Assembly (NCBI RefSeq): GCF_030272615.1 | Contig: NC_081413.1 | Location: 717,793,867 to 717,857,866, forward strand | Source of the DNA: Cryptomeria japonica | Taxonomy: Eukaryota; Streptophyta; Pinopsida; Cupressales; Cupressaceae | Length of the DNA: 64,000 nt | Direction: 5' to 3' | Part shown: in pieces, positions 21,996 through 33,785 of the stretch | How the letters are laid out: the number at the start of each line of letters is the position of its first letter | Position numbering within the stretch: position 1 is the stretch's first letter | Program-made: the position numbers and the translations under genes | Notes under the pieces: model-generated | Seen by the model: the letters and a program-made list of their open reading frames with translations, nothing else | Told to the model about the DNA's origin: nothing | Database searches by the model: none

Positions 21996-23360
21996 TGTTG
22001 GCATTTGCATGAAGATTGAATTAATGATATGTTATGTTGTCATTGATGTCAATTGGACTGGTAATGATATTGTTGTTATTGTTGTAATATTGTTACTATA
22101 ACCAGTAGGAAGAATTTGTGAGGAGAACTGGTAACCAGTGTAAAAGTATAAACCTTATCTATTGTTGTAACCAATAAACCCTACCTATTTTTTTTGATAA
22201 ACCATAACCGATCAAGTTTATTGGTTATATTGGTTTATGTTCTGATGATGAGTGGTAATGATTATGACATGTATGATCACTGTATGAAGATAATTCAAGA
22301 GATTTTGGCTAGTTGTTGTAACATTTTTTTTTAGGGAATGAGAAAATGTATTGCATCTAATGCAAAGCGCATGATGAGTTTCAAAGTTCGATGAAGTGGT
22401 GATCAAGGAGCGATCAAGGTTTTCTTGATTGATGTGTACAGATTGCTATGTAATCCAACGGTCATACTTGAACCAAATTTGTTTGTAATCTCGATGAGAG
22501 TTAGGTTTTTGTTGTGTTACCAACCTAATTGATTTGTATTTAAGGTCGATGAAATTGTTTAGTAGAGAGTTGGCAAAAGAGATAGACACAGTTCAACTGA
22601 GAGTGTGGTTGCCTAACTGGATGATGTATCTGTAGTTTGAGTAAAGGTAGATAGGAGCATGAAATGGCTCTGATCAAGCAAGTGTAGTGCTATTTAGACA
22701 TATCAGCAAACACATGTTGTTTTCCAACAATTACAGCAGAATTGAAATCCCCTAACCGGGTAGTCTCTAACAAGCTTGGTACTATTCAAATCCTGTAACA
22801 AGGTGGTCCATTAGATTGGATTTTCAAATCCTCTACTGAGGTTACTCTTAACCGGGTAATTGCTTCTAACAAGACATTTGTAGTCAATCCCTTAACCGGG
22901 TGATTCCTAACAGGATCAGTTCTTAATAGGACTTTTTGTAAAGCTTTAATAGGCTAGGCTCCTAATAGGGTGAACTTTAAATGAGTTCAGATATTATCTT
23001 GTGAGTCTCATCTCACCATGGTTTTTACCTATTTTGGGTTTCCATGTCAAAAATATTTGTGTCAAGTGGTGAATGTTTTTGTGGTTATGTTTTCATGATT
23101 GATTTACTTAACTACTTAACTATTTGATAAGTCATGATAACCAAAAGCATTGAGAAATGAAGAAGTTGTTTACTGCTAATTTTTTTGTAACAGACAACCA
23201 GTTTAGCTTATGAGTTTTTATCTTGACAAAGATTATTTAATTGTTAGTTCTAAGTTTACTTTGAGAGATTGATTTGTGAAGTTTGTATCAGTTTTTCTAT
23301 CTACTGATTCACCCCCCTCTCAGTAGTTGACCAGATACTTATTCTTTCATCATACCATCA
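21996..23360 (+). repeat. 5' LTR of element F
   Basis: Begins TGTTGGCATTTGC and ends CATACCATCA. It carries TTGTCATTGATGTCAATTGG near its start and CTGATTCACCCCCCTCTCAG near its end. Confidence 0.93.
22536..22545 (+). promoter_or_regulatory. TATA-like box in F LTR
   Basis: GTATTTAAGG followed by TCGATGA lies about 540 bp into the LTR. The minus strand of D has the similar CTATAAGGTCGATGA (complement near 41014-41029), so the block is conserved between copia families in this window. Confidence 0.45.
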
Positions 23361-23362
23361 AT

Positions 23363-23374
23363 TGGTATCAAAGC
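23363..23374 (+). other. Primer-binding site of element F (Met-tRNA)
   Basis: TGGTATCAAAGC has one change from TGGTATCAGAGC and lies two bases after the LTR. Confidence 0.85.
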
Positions 23375-23430
23375 ATATCAAGTCCTCTAAGATATAAGCC
23401 TAACAACTTGAGGTAAAGATCTTGTAGATC

Positions 23431-25057
23431 ATGATGAAGAAGGAAGGTCCAACGTTTAATAAAGAGAACTATAGGATATGGAGTGACATAATGAAAATTT
23501 ATATCAAGAGTTTGGGTAGTCAGTATTGGGAACATGTCGATACTAAGTATATTGTACCTACTGGGATATTGACTGATGATTAGAAGAAAGAGAAACAAGA
23601 AAATCATCAAGCATTGGAGGCTATTATCAGTTCTTTGTTTGATGCAGAGTATGTAGATGTTCATGGTCTTGAAACTGCATATGAGGTATGGAAAAAACTT
23701 GAAGAGATTTATAGTGGTGATGAACATGTTAAGATTGCTAAAGAGGAGAGTTTAAGAGGAAAATTTGATGACATGTGGATGGCTGAAGGTGAGAATATTC
23801 AACAGTATGGTCAAGGGATAAAAGAGATAGTTAGTAAAATTAAGAGTGCAAAAGGCAAAGTGGAAGATTCCACAGTGATCAGTAAGGTACTGAGAACCCT
23901 GCTACCGGTCTATGCTATTCAGGAGATGAAGTCCATTGACAAAAATAAGGTAACTCTTGACTCTATCATTGGCAAGCTTACTTCTTTTGAATTAAATGGT
24001 TATGATGGTAGTGTACATAAATTCAAGTCTACATTTAGAGCTTCTGTTTCTAACCCATCTATGAGGAAAAGTAGAGATGCCAGTCACAGTTATGAATCCA
24101 GATCCAACAAAGAAGTAGATGATGAAGATAGCTTAGTTGAGCTTGAAGCATTATTGGCCAAGTGGTTGCCTAGAGGTATAGGTAAATATAAAGGAAAATT
24201 ACCTTTGAAATGTTTTGCATGCAACAAGATTGGACACATTGCTGCTAATTGTCCTAATGGTGATAATGAGCACAAATGAGAGAAATTCAAGAAGTAAAAG
24301 GGTAAAGGCAAAAGAGATTGTCTTATTGCCATTGATGGTGGTATCACTGATGAGGAATCTGATGGTGATGTTAATAAAGACATTGTTTTTGTAATCATTA
24401 AAGAAGAGATGCCAGACTAGAAGGCATTAGTATCCAGGATGGATAACTCTAATGATTGGATCATTGATAGTGGTTGTTCACATCACATGACCAGTGATTG
24501 GAGAAAATTTCTTTCTCTAAAGGAATTTGATGGCAGAGTTGTAAGATTTGGTAATGATTCGCCCTGCATGGTTAAAGGTATGGGAACTATTTCTCTTAAT
24601 GGAAAGAGTAGTGCAGATGATGTCTACTGGGTTGAAGGTTTAAAGCATAATCTTTTGAGTGTGACAGAACTCAATGACAGAGGATACCCATTGGAATTTA
24701 AAAATGGTATGTGCAAGATCTATGACAATAAGGGTGAACTAATTGCAACTGGGAAGAAAACTAAAGGTAACTTATTTCATCTTAATTCTAAAGCCAGCAA
24801 CTGTTTAATTGCAAAGATAGATGATAGTTGGCTTTGTCAGAAGAGATTTTGTCATATAAAATCTGATAATATTATTTAAGTGACTAAGTCCAAGACAGTG
24901 AGAGGTTTACCTTAGTTAGACAAATCGGTTAATGCTTTATGCAAAGAATGTCAGTTGGGAAAGATGACATTCTCAACTTTCAAGAGAAAATCTTTTTCAG
25001 CGGAACATTTGTTAGATTTGGTTCATACAGATCTTTGTGGACCAATAAGAACAAAAA
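23431..25057 (+). pseudogene. Copia gag-pol of element F, part 1 (Gag, protease, start of integrase)
   Basis: Starts MMKKEGPTFNKENY at 23431. Gag includes an intact knuckle, CFACNKIGHIAANC. Protease DSGCSHHMTSD follows, then the integrase zinc-binding region. The frame has stops, including one at 23581-23583 and one at 24913-24915 that E also has at the matching codon. The frame breaks at the solo LTR, exactly between the codons for RTK and SIQGDRYF. Confidence 0.9.
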
Positions 25058-26989
25058 TGATGTAGAGAACATCAGGGGAAGCACAATAAAGCCCTAACTC
25101 CCATCTTCTACAAGAAATCAATTCTCTTGTTCACTCTGACCCAATGAACAAATGTAGCCTTACTTAGCATGCTAAGGCTAATGGATGATAATCCAAATTA
25201 GCAAAACATGATACTACTCGAACCCTTCAGTTTAGGGAGTGGACAGGGTTCCCCTATCTCATTTTAGAGTTGTTCTAATCAATCAAGTTTATCCCAAACA
25301 ACTCCTAGACCCACAACACCCAAATGCATCATGAATGTTAAACCAAACTGTTTTCTGTTTGTAGCCCTTTAGACATTGTTTTTTGGTAAAACAACCTCAA
25401 CTTCTTCAAAGGATGAATAAAACAAACTATAGATCGGAGTACCCTTTATTGAGTACCTTCAAACTCCAAAAGGACAAGCTCCAACTCCTCTTGTACACTT
25501 TTGAACTGTCTAGGCCAGACAAGCCTAATGGGGTGACCAGGTCTAGTTTGGGGTAACAACTTGCAAATGAATACACTTGGCTAGATGGTCATTTGTTTTA
25601 GGTCTAAGGATATTCCTACATACACATTCCAACCTTGGATTGGTTTAGTCCACTCCCAGAGTCTTTCTGCACTCCTACTTCCTTAATTCTGAGACCAAGC
25701 ACATGGGCATGCTTGGCCTAGGGTATGGTGTGGAACCTAAGTGCTAACACCTTCCAAGCTGTAATTACCAAAATCATAACATACATTTCTCTAACTTGAA
25801 CTCCCATAATGGTCATTGTGGTCCAAGGTAGGAATCTCAAGTTAGAGCCATCGTTAGTTAGAAACCCTGATTTCTAACTCAGGTCTATCCACCTTTATCC
25901 TGGGCCACTTGTACACAATTGGAAATACACAATTTAAGCCCTCATGTTTGTTCCAAGTCCTACTAATGCAAATTATTGATTTTCAACACCAAAAGATGTT
26001 TTGTGAAACCTGCAACTGTATTTTTGTTCACACCAAAAGTTCTATTACATTTGTTGAATCATTCGCCTCTCCTCTAGAAATGATTCAAACATGTTCATAT
26101 ATGTCTCCCTTCAATGTCCTCAATCAAAGTTCAAACTGGTTTAGCCATTGGAAGGAGTTGGGAGACCTAATTCCTTTTCAGTTACATTTTTTGGTAGTTG
26201 GCAACTTCCATTGGGTCATCCGCATAGGTCAAAAACATGACCTCACTGAAATGTTTTACAATCATGCGATTCTATCGAGTCATCAGGTTTATACAAAAAC
26301 AATGCTCCTGATGTACGATCTCAACTCTGCCAGTGGTGAGCTCCTATCGGGTATTCAGAGTAGCTCAAAAACTCTCCACCCGATGTCCGATGAAATATCC
26401 TCAAGGTGGTACGCTTCTCCATCAGCTCTTTGGGATAACTTCAAGTGTGCTTTGCTGATGCACGATAACATGTGAACACAAGTCTACCTTTCCATCGGGT
26501 CATCACGACGACTTCCAGATTGTGTCTTTGATAGTCAATGCCAAAACTCCAAGTGTGTTGTCTTATCAGATCATTGAGGTAAGTCAGGATCCTTGACTTC
26601 TGATCCCCGATGCCGATTCCTTCCGCATGTCTTGCTATCGGGTTACCGAGTGGAGCTCACAACTACTACACCGATAGCCGATGACAATTTTTCAAGAAGG
26701 CGACTTTATCAGGACAAGTTACACCGAAAATGCAACTTTTATAACTTTATGCAATATTTGGTCTATCGACCATTTATGCATTTTCCTGCACTCCAAAGGT
26801 TTCCAAATGAACCCTAAGCAAACCAGGCACACAAAATTGACTCTTCCTAATCTACCATAGATCCATTGACCAATTTTGACCAAGTGGTTTATAAATGTAC
26901 CATCTTGACAATTGGTCTTACAAAAATAGATCTTTATTACAAACATGAAAATGAAAAAGGGGCTTCATTGTTGGGGTGCTCCTGCACCA
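25058..26989 (-). mobile_element. Solo LTR, gypsy-type, nested in F integrase
   Basis: 1932 bp beginning TGATGTAGAG and ending GGTGCTCCTGCACCA on the + strand, with TSD AAAAA on both sides (25053-25057, 26990-26994). The terminal GGTGCTCC(T)GCACCA matches the end of the chromovirus G LTR (GGTGCTCCTACACCA). It is therefore probably an LTR of a related chromovirus in minus orientation, left after recombination between two LTRs. No supported gene lies within it. Confidence 0.85.
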
Positions 26990-26994
26990 AAAAA

Positions 26995-29409
26995 GTATTC
27001 AAGGTGATAGATATTTTATGATCTTCACTGATGATTTGTCAAGGATGATGTGGGTCATAATCTTGAAGGATAAGACTGAAGCTTTTGGTAAGTTCAAGGC
27101 ATTCAGGGCCTTAGCTGAGAAAGAGAGTGATAAGAAGATAAAGTGTCTGAGGACAGATCAGAGCGATGAATTTACTTCTGAGGAATTTACTAGGTATTAT
27201 GTAGAAAATCGTATCAAGTGGCAACTTTCTGTACTGAGGACACCACAACAGAATGGTATTACAGAGAGAAACAACTGGTCAGTTGTTGAAGCTGCTAGGA
27301 CGATGTTAATACAAGGAGGTGTAGTGAAAACATTTTGGAGAGAAGTTGTCAGCACAACAATCTACACTATGAACCGGATTCTAGTAAAGAGAGGTAAGGA
27401 CAAGACTCCTTATGAATATTGGTATGGTAAATCACCTAATGTTAGCTATTTTAGAATATTTGGAAGCAAATATTTTATTAAGAGATGTGATTACATTAGC
27501 AAATTTGAGGCTAAAAGTGATGAAGGTATATTTCTTGGCTATTACACCAAGAGTAAGGCCTACAATTGTTTTAACAACTAGACACGGAGAATTGTTGAGA
27601 GTGTTGATGTTCGAGTGGATGAATTTTCTAAAGTCTCAGAGGAAACCAGTTCAGAGAAAAAAGATGAATATCCTTGCATTTTGATTTTGGAACCAGAAAT
27701 TGTGAAATCTGAAACCGACAAAGCAAATATTGATGTACCAGTTCAATTGAAACAAATAAATTCTAAAGAATATGATGATAATGAAGAAGATGAACCTAGA
27801 GATAATGATCATATTATTCCAAGATATGTTAGATTCAATCACAATCCTAAACAAATTATTGGGGATAAGGATGTTGGAGTACTAACTAGAAGAAGAATCA
27901 GAGACTCTTTCATGATCTCCACTATTGAACCAAGAACTGCTAAGGAAGCATTTGGTGATGATCAATGGGTTAAATCTATGGAGGAGGAATTAGATCAAAT
28001 TGAGAAGAACAACACATGGACCCTGGTACCCCGACTGGTAAATAAAAATGTGATAGGGACTAAGTGGGTTTTTAGGAACAAGTTGAATGAAGATGGTGTT
28101 GTGGTTCACAACAAAGCTAGGTTGGTATGCAAAAGTTATGCACAAGAGGAAGGAGATGAATATGGTGATACTTTTGCACCAGTGGAAAGACTGGAAGGTG
28201 TTAGAAATTTACTTGCATTTGCAGCACACAAGAAATTCAAGGTATACCAGATGGATGTTAAGTCAACATTTTTGAATAGGATACTTGAAGAAGAGGTATA
28301 CATTGAGCAGCCAAATGCTTATGCTCTGACTGATAAGAAAGACATAGTATGAAAGGCTTCATACACATCTAATGAAGATAGGCTTTCTGAGAGCTAGTGA
28401 TGATAGTAACATATATCTCAAATCTGAAGGAGATCAAATACTAGTCACTGAAGTATTTGTTGATGATATCATATTTGGAGGTAATGACAACATGAGCAAC
28501 AATTTTGTAGATGAAATGAAAAATGAGTTTGAAATGTCTTTAGTGGGGGAAATAAAAAATTTCATAGGCTTGCAAATACAACAAATGAAGAATGGTATTT
28601 TCATCACACAGTATAAGTATGTGAAATAGGTCTTGAAGACTTTTGGCATGAGTGACTATAAACCAGTTGGCACACCTATGGTTACAGGTTGTAAGTTGTC
28701 CAAGGAAGATGAGTCTAAATCTATTGATGAGAAGGAATACCGGTAAAAGATTGGAAAATTGCACTATGTTGTTCACAACAGACCAAACATAGCTCATGCA
28801 TTTGGTATAGTTGCTAGATTCTTGAAGAATACTAAGGAAACACATTTGGTAGCAACAAAGAGAATTTTTAGATACTTGAAAGGTACTGTTGATTATGCAT
28901 TATGGTATCCATATGGAGGAAATTTTGACTTGAAGGTGTACACAGATGCAAATTGGGTAGGAAATGTTGATGACTGGAAAAGCACAACCGATAGAGCATT
29001 TTTTCTTGGAGGAAGGCTTGTTTCATGTAGTAGTAAAAAGAAGAGTTGTACTTCACAATCTACTGCTTAAGATGAGTATGTTGTAGCTTACATGAATTGC
29101 ACACAGGCTATATGGATGAGGCACATTTTGGAAGGTTTTAAGATGAAGATTTCAGAACTTATAAAGATTCTATGTGATAATACAAGTGCCACAAATATTT
29201 CTAAGAACCATGTTTTGCACACACGAACCAAGCATATTGAATTGAAGTATCATTTCTTGAGGGAAAAAGTTTAGAGTAAAGATGTTATCTTAGAGAATTT
29301 TTCTACCAAGGAGCAGCTTGCAGATATTTTTATTAAACCTCTGCCTAAGACTAATTTTGAATATCTTAGAAGTTAGTTAGGGGTTGTCCCTCTTCATGAA
29401 GTTAGTTAA
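26995..29409 (+). pseudogene. Copia pol of element F, part 2 (integrase, RT, RNase H)
   Basis: Continues the frame with IQGDRYFMIFTDD, DQSDEF (relatives have DQGGEF) and TPQQNGITERNN of integrase. Reverse transcriptase follows with [14 protein letters not shown] and the catalytic box FVDDIIFGG, then RNase H and the tail LADIFIKPLPKTNFEYL. About 53 bp encoding the KALYxLKKAPxAW segment are missing at about 28348, shifting the frame. Several in-frame stops follow. It is dead, but all domains are recognisable. Confidence 0.9.
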
Positions 29410-29738
29410 GTATGATGTATATTACATCAGTCCTGGAGCTACGTGCAGAATTTTTTAGGAGGATTGGTGTAGAAGTGGATGTATTCCACAAGGGGAGCGT
29501 CAAGTTGCAGATTGTTGATGCACAATACCATTTGACATTACATGTCTTACTTTCAATTTAGCATTGCTTTCAAAGGGGGAGAAGAAGTATGTGATTATGG
29601 GAAGGAGAACCGGTGGCCAACTGAAGACAAAGAGAACATGGTGAATAATTGGTAATGTAAACCAGGATTCCTATTCACAATCACACAACAATCAATGGTG
29701 TTGATATTTGTATTGCCATCAATGCCAAAGGGGGAGAT
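29410..29738 (+). other. F 3' untranslated region with three polypurine tracts
   Basis: Tracts CAAGGGGAGCG (near 29490), CAAAGGGGGAGAAGAAG (near 29573) and CAAAGGGGGAGAT (29726-29738, against the LTR). TTGCCATCAATGCCA (29713-29727) pairs imperfectly with TGTCATTGATGTCAA (29781-29795) in the LTR. No ORF is seen. Confidence 0.8.
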
Positions 29739-31064
29739 TGTTGGCATTTGCATGAAGATTGAATCAATGATATGTTATGTTGTCATTGATGTCAATTGAA
29801 CCGGTAATGATATTGTTGTAATATTATTACTATAACTGGTAGGAAGAATTTGTGAGGAGAACTGGTAACCGGTGTAAAGGTATAAACCTTATCTATTTTT
29901 ATAATCGGTGAACCCTACCTATTGTTTTTGATAAACCCTAACCGATCAAGTTTATTGGTTATATTGGTTTATGATCTGATGATGAGTAGTAATGATTATG
30001 ACACGTATGATCATTGCATGAAGACAATTCAAGAGATTTTGGTGAGTTGTAATTGTTTTTGTCTAGGGAATGAGAAAATGTATTGCATCTAATGCAAAGC
30101 ACGTGATGAGTTTCAAAGTTTGGATGAAGCAGTGATCAAGGAGTGATCAAGGTTTTCTTGATTGATGTGCAGAGATTGCTATGTAATCCAACAGTCATAT
30201 TTGAACTGATTTTTTTTGTAATCTTGATGAGAGTTAGGTTTTTGTTGTGTTATCTACCTAATTGATTTGTATTTAAGGTCGATGAAATTGTTTAGTTGAG
30301 AGTGTGGTTGCCTAGCCAAATGATGCATCTGTAGTTTGAGTAAAGGTAGGTAGGAGTATGAAATGGATTTGATCAAGCAAGTGTAGTGCTATTTAGATAG
30401 ATCAACAAACTCATGTTGTTTTCTAACAATTATAGTAGAATTGAAATCCCCTAATTGGGTAAGCTCTAACAAGCTTCATACTATTCAAATACTCTAACAA
30501 GGTGGTCCATTAGATTGGATTTTTAAATCCTCTACCGAGGTTACTCTTAACTGGGTATTGCTTCTAACAAGGTATTTGTAGTCAATCCCTTAACTGGGTG
30601 ATTCCTAACAGGATCAGTTCTTAACAGGACTTTTTGTAAAGCTTTAACAGGCTAGGCTCCTAATAGGGTGAACTTTAGAAGAGTTCAGATATTATCTTCT
30701 AAGTCTCATCTCACCGTGGTTTTTACCTATTTTGGGTTTCCACATCAAAAATATTTTTTTCAAGTGGTGAATGTTTTTGTGGTTATGTTTTCATGGTCGA
30801 TTTACTTAACTACTTAACTATTCTGATAAGTCATGATAACTAGAAGCATTGAGAAATGAAGAAGTTGTTTACTATTAATTTGTTGTAATAGACAACTAGT
30901 TTAGCTTATGATTTTTTATCTTGACAAAGATTATTTCATTGTTTGTTCTAAGTTTACATTGAGAGATTGATTGGTGAAGTTTGTATCAGTTTTTCTATCT
31001 ACTGATTCACCCCCCCCCCCCTTTCAGTAGTTGACCAGATACTTATTCTTTCATCATACCATCA
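29739..31064 (+). repeat. 3' LTR of element F
   Basis: 1326-bp partner of 21996-23360. It has a longer C-run (about 11) in the CTGATTCACCC block near 31010. TSD CATTT follows. Confidence 0.93.
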
Positions 31065-31069
31065 CATTT

Positions 31070-31477
31070 TTTCTTGGAGGTAGACTAGTGTCTTGGAGTA
31101 GCAAGAAACAGAGTTGTATCTCTCAATCAACTGCAAAAGCTGAATATGTTGCAACATACATGAAATGTACCCAAGCAATTTGGATGAAACATATTTTGGA
31201 AGGTTTCAAGTTGAAGATATCAGAATTGGTGAGAATTTTCTATGATAACACAAGTGCTATAAACATTTCAAAGAACCTAGTGTTGCATGCTAGAACAAAG
31301 TGTATTGAGCTGAAGTATCATTTTCTGAGAGAGAAAGTGCAAAGTAAGAATGTGTCAGTGGAGCATATATCTACAAAAGAATAGCTAGTAGATATCTTTA
31401 CTAAACCTCTACCTAAGGCTACATTTGAGTATCTTAGAGGTAAGTTAGGGGTCGTACCCCTACATGAAGTCAATTAA
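31070..31477 (+). pseudogene. Copia pol of element E, part 2 (end of RNase H)
   Basis: Resumes the E frame after F with FLGGRLVSWSSKKQSC, STAKAEYVA and INISKNLVLHARTK of RNase H. It ends LVDIFTKPLPKATFEYLRG and HEVN before the stop at 31475-31477. One in-frame TAG replaces the Gln that F has at KEQLAD. Confidence 0.9.
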
Positions 31478-31799
31478 GCAGATGTGGAAGGCATCTATCT
31501 CAAAGCCTATTGAAAATCTTGAAGAAGGATTGGTGTAGACCAAAGCTACTCCACAGGGGGAGCATCTAGTTGTAGATCGACGAAGCTTGAAATTGTATGA
31601 TTTACCTTCACTTTGGCATTGTTGTCAAAGGGGGAGAAAGGTATATGATTGATTTTTGTAGACATGAAGATATAGTTGAAGGAGAGTATATGGAGAAAAT
31701 GTACACCAGGATTCCTATTATGTGTATATGCTTTACTCTCAATCATCACAATCAAGTTGTATTAATATTTGTATTGCCATCAATGCCAAAGGGGGAGAA
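31478..31799 (+). other. E 3' untranslated region with three polypurine tracts
   Basis: CACAGGGGGAGC (near 31552), CAAAGGGGGAGAAAGG (near 31627) and CAAAGGGGGAGAA (31787-31799, at the LTR). TTGCCATCAATGCCA at 31774-31788 faces TTGCATTGATGTCAA in the LTR. No ORF is seen. Confidence 0.8.
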
Positions 31800-33153
31800 T
31801 GTTGGCATTGCATGAAGATTGCATTGATGTCAATAGTAACTGGTAATGAAGATTTATTGCAAACAGTAGTGATGCAGTTAAGCAACCAGTAGTAAAGTAG
31901 TGATGGAAATTGGTATTATTATTGAAGCAAAGAGATCAACCGGTAACTCTAACCGATGGCACTTGGAGAATCGGTTGTGATGATCTATGACAGAATGATG
32001 ATTGAAGATGGAGATGCCATGTATGCATGATGCATGTAATGAGTTTTGAAATGGATTTGGTGCGTAGAGATAACAATTTATCTTGGGAATGATCAATTTC
32101 TTAGTATGGAGTGACAAATATGTGATGAACTACAAGATCCAATGTGTGGTGGTCCAAGAGTGATCCAGGAGAGGTCGAAGTTGTCTTGAACGATGTGTAG
32201 TTGATTGCTATGTAATCTAATGGTCAAGATTGAACCTATATGTTTGTGATCTCTATGAGATCTTAGGTTTTGTGTTGTGTTACCAACCTATTGTATTTGT
32301 AATTGTGTTGGAAATTTTGGTTAAGTGTGAGTTATTGTTGCCGAACTAGAAGGTGTATCTACAGAATTTTGTGAAGCTAGATAGGAGCATAAAAGGATCT
32401 GATTAAGCAAAGCAGTGCTATCACTAGATCAGCAAAGAACTTGTTATTCTCTAACCATTACAATAGTTAAATCCCCTAACTAGGTAAGCTTTAACATGCT
32501 TCTTGTTGAAATCCTCTAACCAGGTGATCCATTAGCTTGAATTTGAAATCCTCCACCGAGGTTACCTCTAACAAGATATTACCTTTAACAGGGTATTGTA
32601 GTCAATCTCTTAACTGGGTGGTCCTTAACTGGATCTATTCTTAACAGGACATTTTTGTAAAAGCTTCTAACAAGGCTTGGCTCCTAACAGGGCAAACTTT
32701 AGAAGAGTTCAGAATACTTGTGGGTATTCATCCCCACCATGGTTTTTCCCATTTGGGTTTCCACATGAAAAATCATTGTGTCAAGTGGTGAATGATTTTG
32801 TGGATGTGTTTTTGATATGGTTGGTATGAATGATTGGTAAATCCACTTATACATGTTTGAATGACCAGAAGTGATCTGAAATGAGCTATTACTGATGTTA
32901 GTTAAATGGTTTAATGTTTTGGTTAAATGGTATTTGAGTTACAGATCTGTTACACTGTATCATTGATATTTTGGTCAACTGGTAAAGCTTGATAGTGCAG
33001 TTGTAGTTTTGATACATAGACTAAACCGGTTAGTTAAGTAAGTTGTTTTCTGAGTTTGAAACAAGTTTGGTGAAAGTTTGGTATATTTTCTATCTACTGA
33101 TTCACCCCCCTCTTAGTAGTTGACTGGATCATTATAGTTTCATCGTATTATCA
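31800..33153 (+). repeat. 3' LTR of element E
   Basis: 1354-bp partner of 16825-18229, from TGTTGGCATT to ATTATCA, followed by TSD TAAAA. Confidence 0.92.
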
Positions 33154-33158
33154 TAAAA

Positions 33159-33785
33159 TAGGATTGTATGGGGGTTAATTAGGCTAAAATGAACACAAAT
33201 AGCTCTAATTACGCTTTTGGGAAATGAACAACAATCTTTCATGATTGGTTGTATTGAAAATTTGGCTTTAAAAGAGTAATAAATCTCAATTTGGGGCTAT
33301 AAAATGAACACCAAATCTTGTCAAGACTTTCTGCATCTGTGCAGAATTCTGAAACACTTTGTCCTCAATACTCTAACTTGCAGAATTCATCAATTTTTTA
33401 TATTGTGAGGGAAAAAATAGAGTGGTTTACTAAAAAAAATTGGTTGAATTGAATTCACGTAGCATTAATTAAAATGGAAATAAACAACCATTCCTTGCAC
33501 TTAAGTCATTAGGATTTTTTGGGTGGAAGATTTCTGCATTTTCATTCTAAAAGGCTTAGAAATTCTCCATTTTCTCACATTACGATTTACAATCACATTT
33601 ATAACTATGGATGCATCACATGGTGATTGAAATTTAGTCAATATATTACAATCATAATGAATTTTGGTCTCACATAGGGAAAATTTCTCAAAATTATGGT
33701 TTATATGCTCATTCTAAGCCTTTTTTGTGCAAATTTGACCTTTGATAGGCTGAATCTCATTATTTTACATAGGCACTACACTTCT
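33159..33785 (+). other. Old gypsy-like leader, no gene
   Basis: AT-rich sequence with no supported ORF. It continues the host sequence left of E. I see no LTR boundary or coding motif. Confidence 0.5.

Larger units (their letters stand above)
21996..31064 (+). mobile_element. Element F: Ty1/copia retrotransposon nested in E
   Basis: LTRs at 21996-23360 (1365 bp) and 29739-31064 (1326 bp) have TSD CATTT (21991-21995 and 31065-31069). It inserted in the RNase H codons of E, and removing it restores the E reading frame. It belongs to the same copia lineage as E and D by protein similarity. Its integrase is split by a solo LTR (25058-26989). Confidence 0.94.
16825..33153 (+). mobile_element. 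Element E: full-length Ty1/copia retrotransposon
   Basis: LTRs at 16825-18229 (1405 bp) and 31800-33153 (1354 bp) are bounded by TSD TAAAA (16820-16824 and 33154-33158). The PBS follows the 5' LTR and a polypurine tract precedes the 3' LTR. A single gag-pol frame of about 1368 codons is split by nested element F inside the RNase H region. Without F the element is about 7.3 kb. The frame has many stops but I saw no frameshift. Confidence 0.93.

Noticed and set aside
25909-26475. 188-codon + strand frame in the solo LTR
   Set aside because: Lies wholly in an LTR, has no family motif and no support beyond length.
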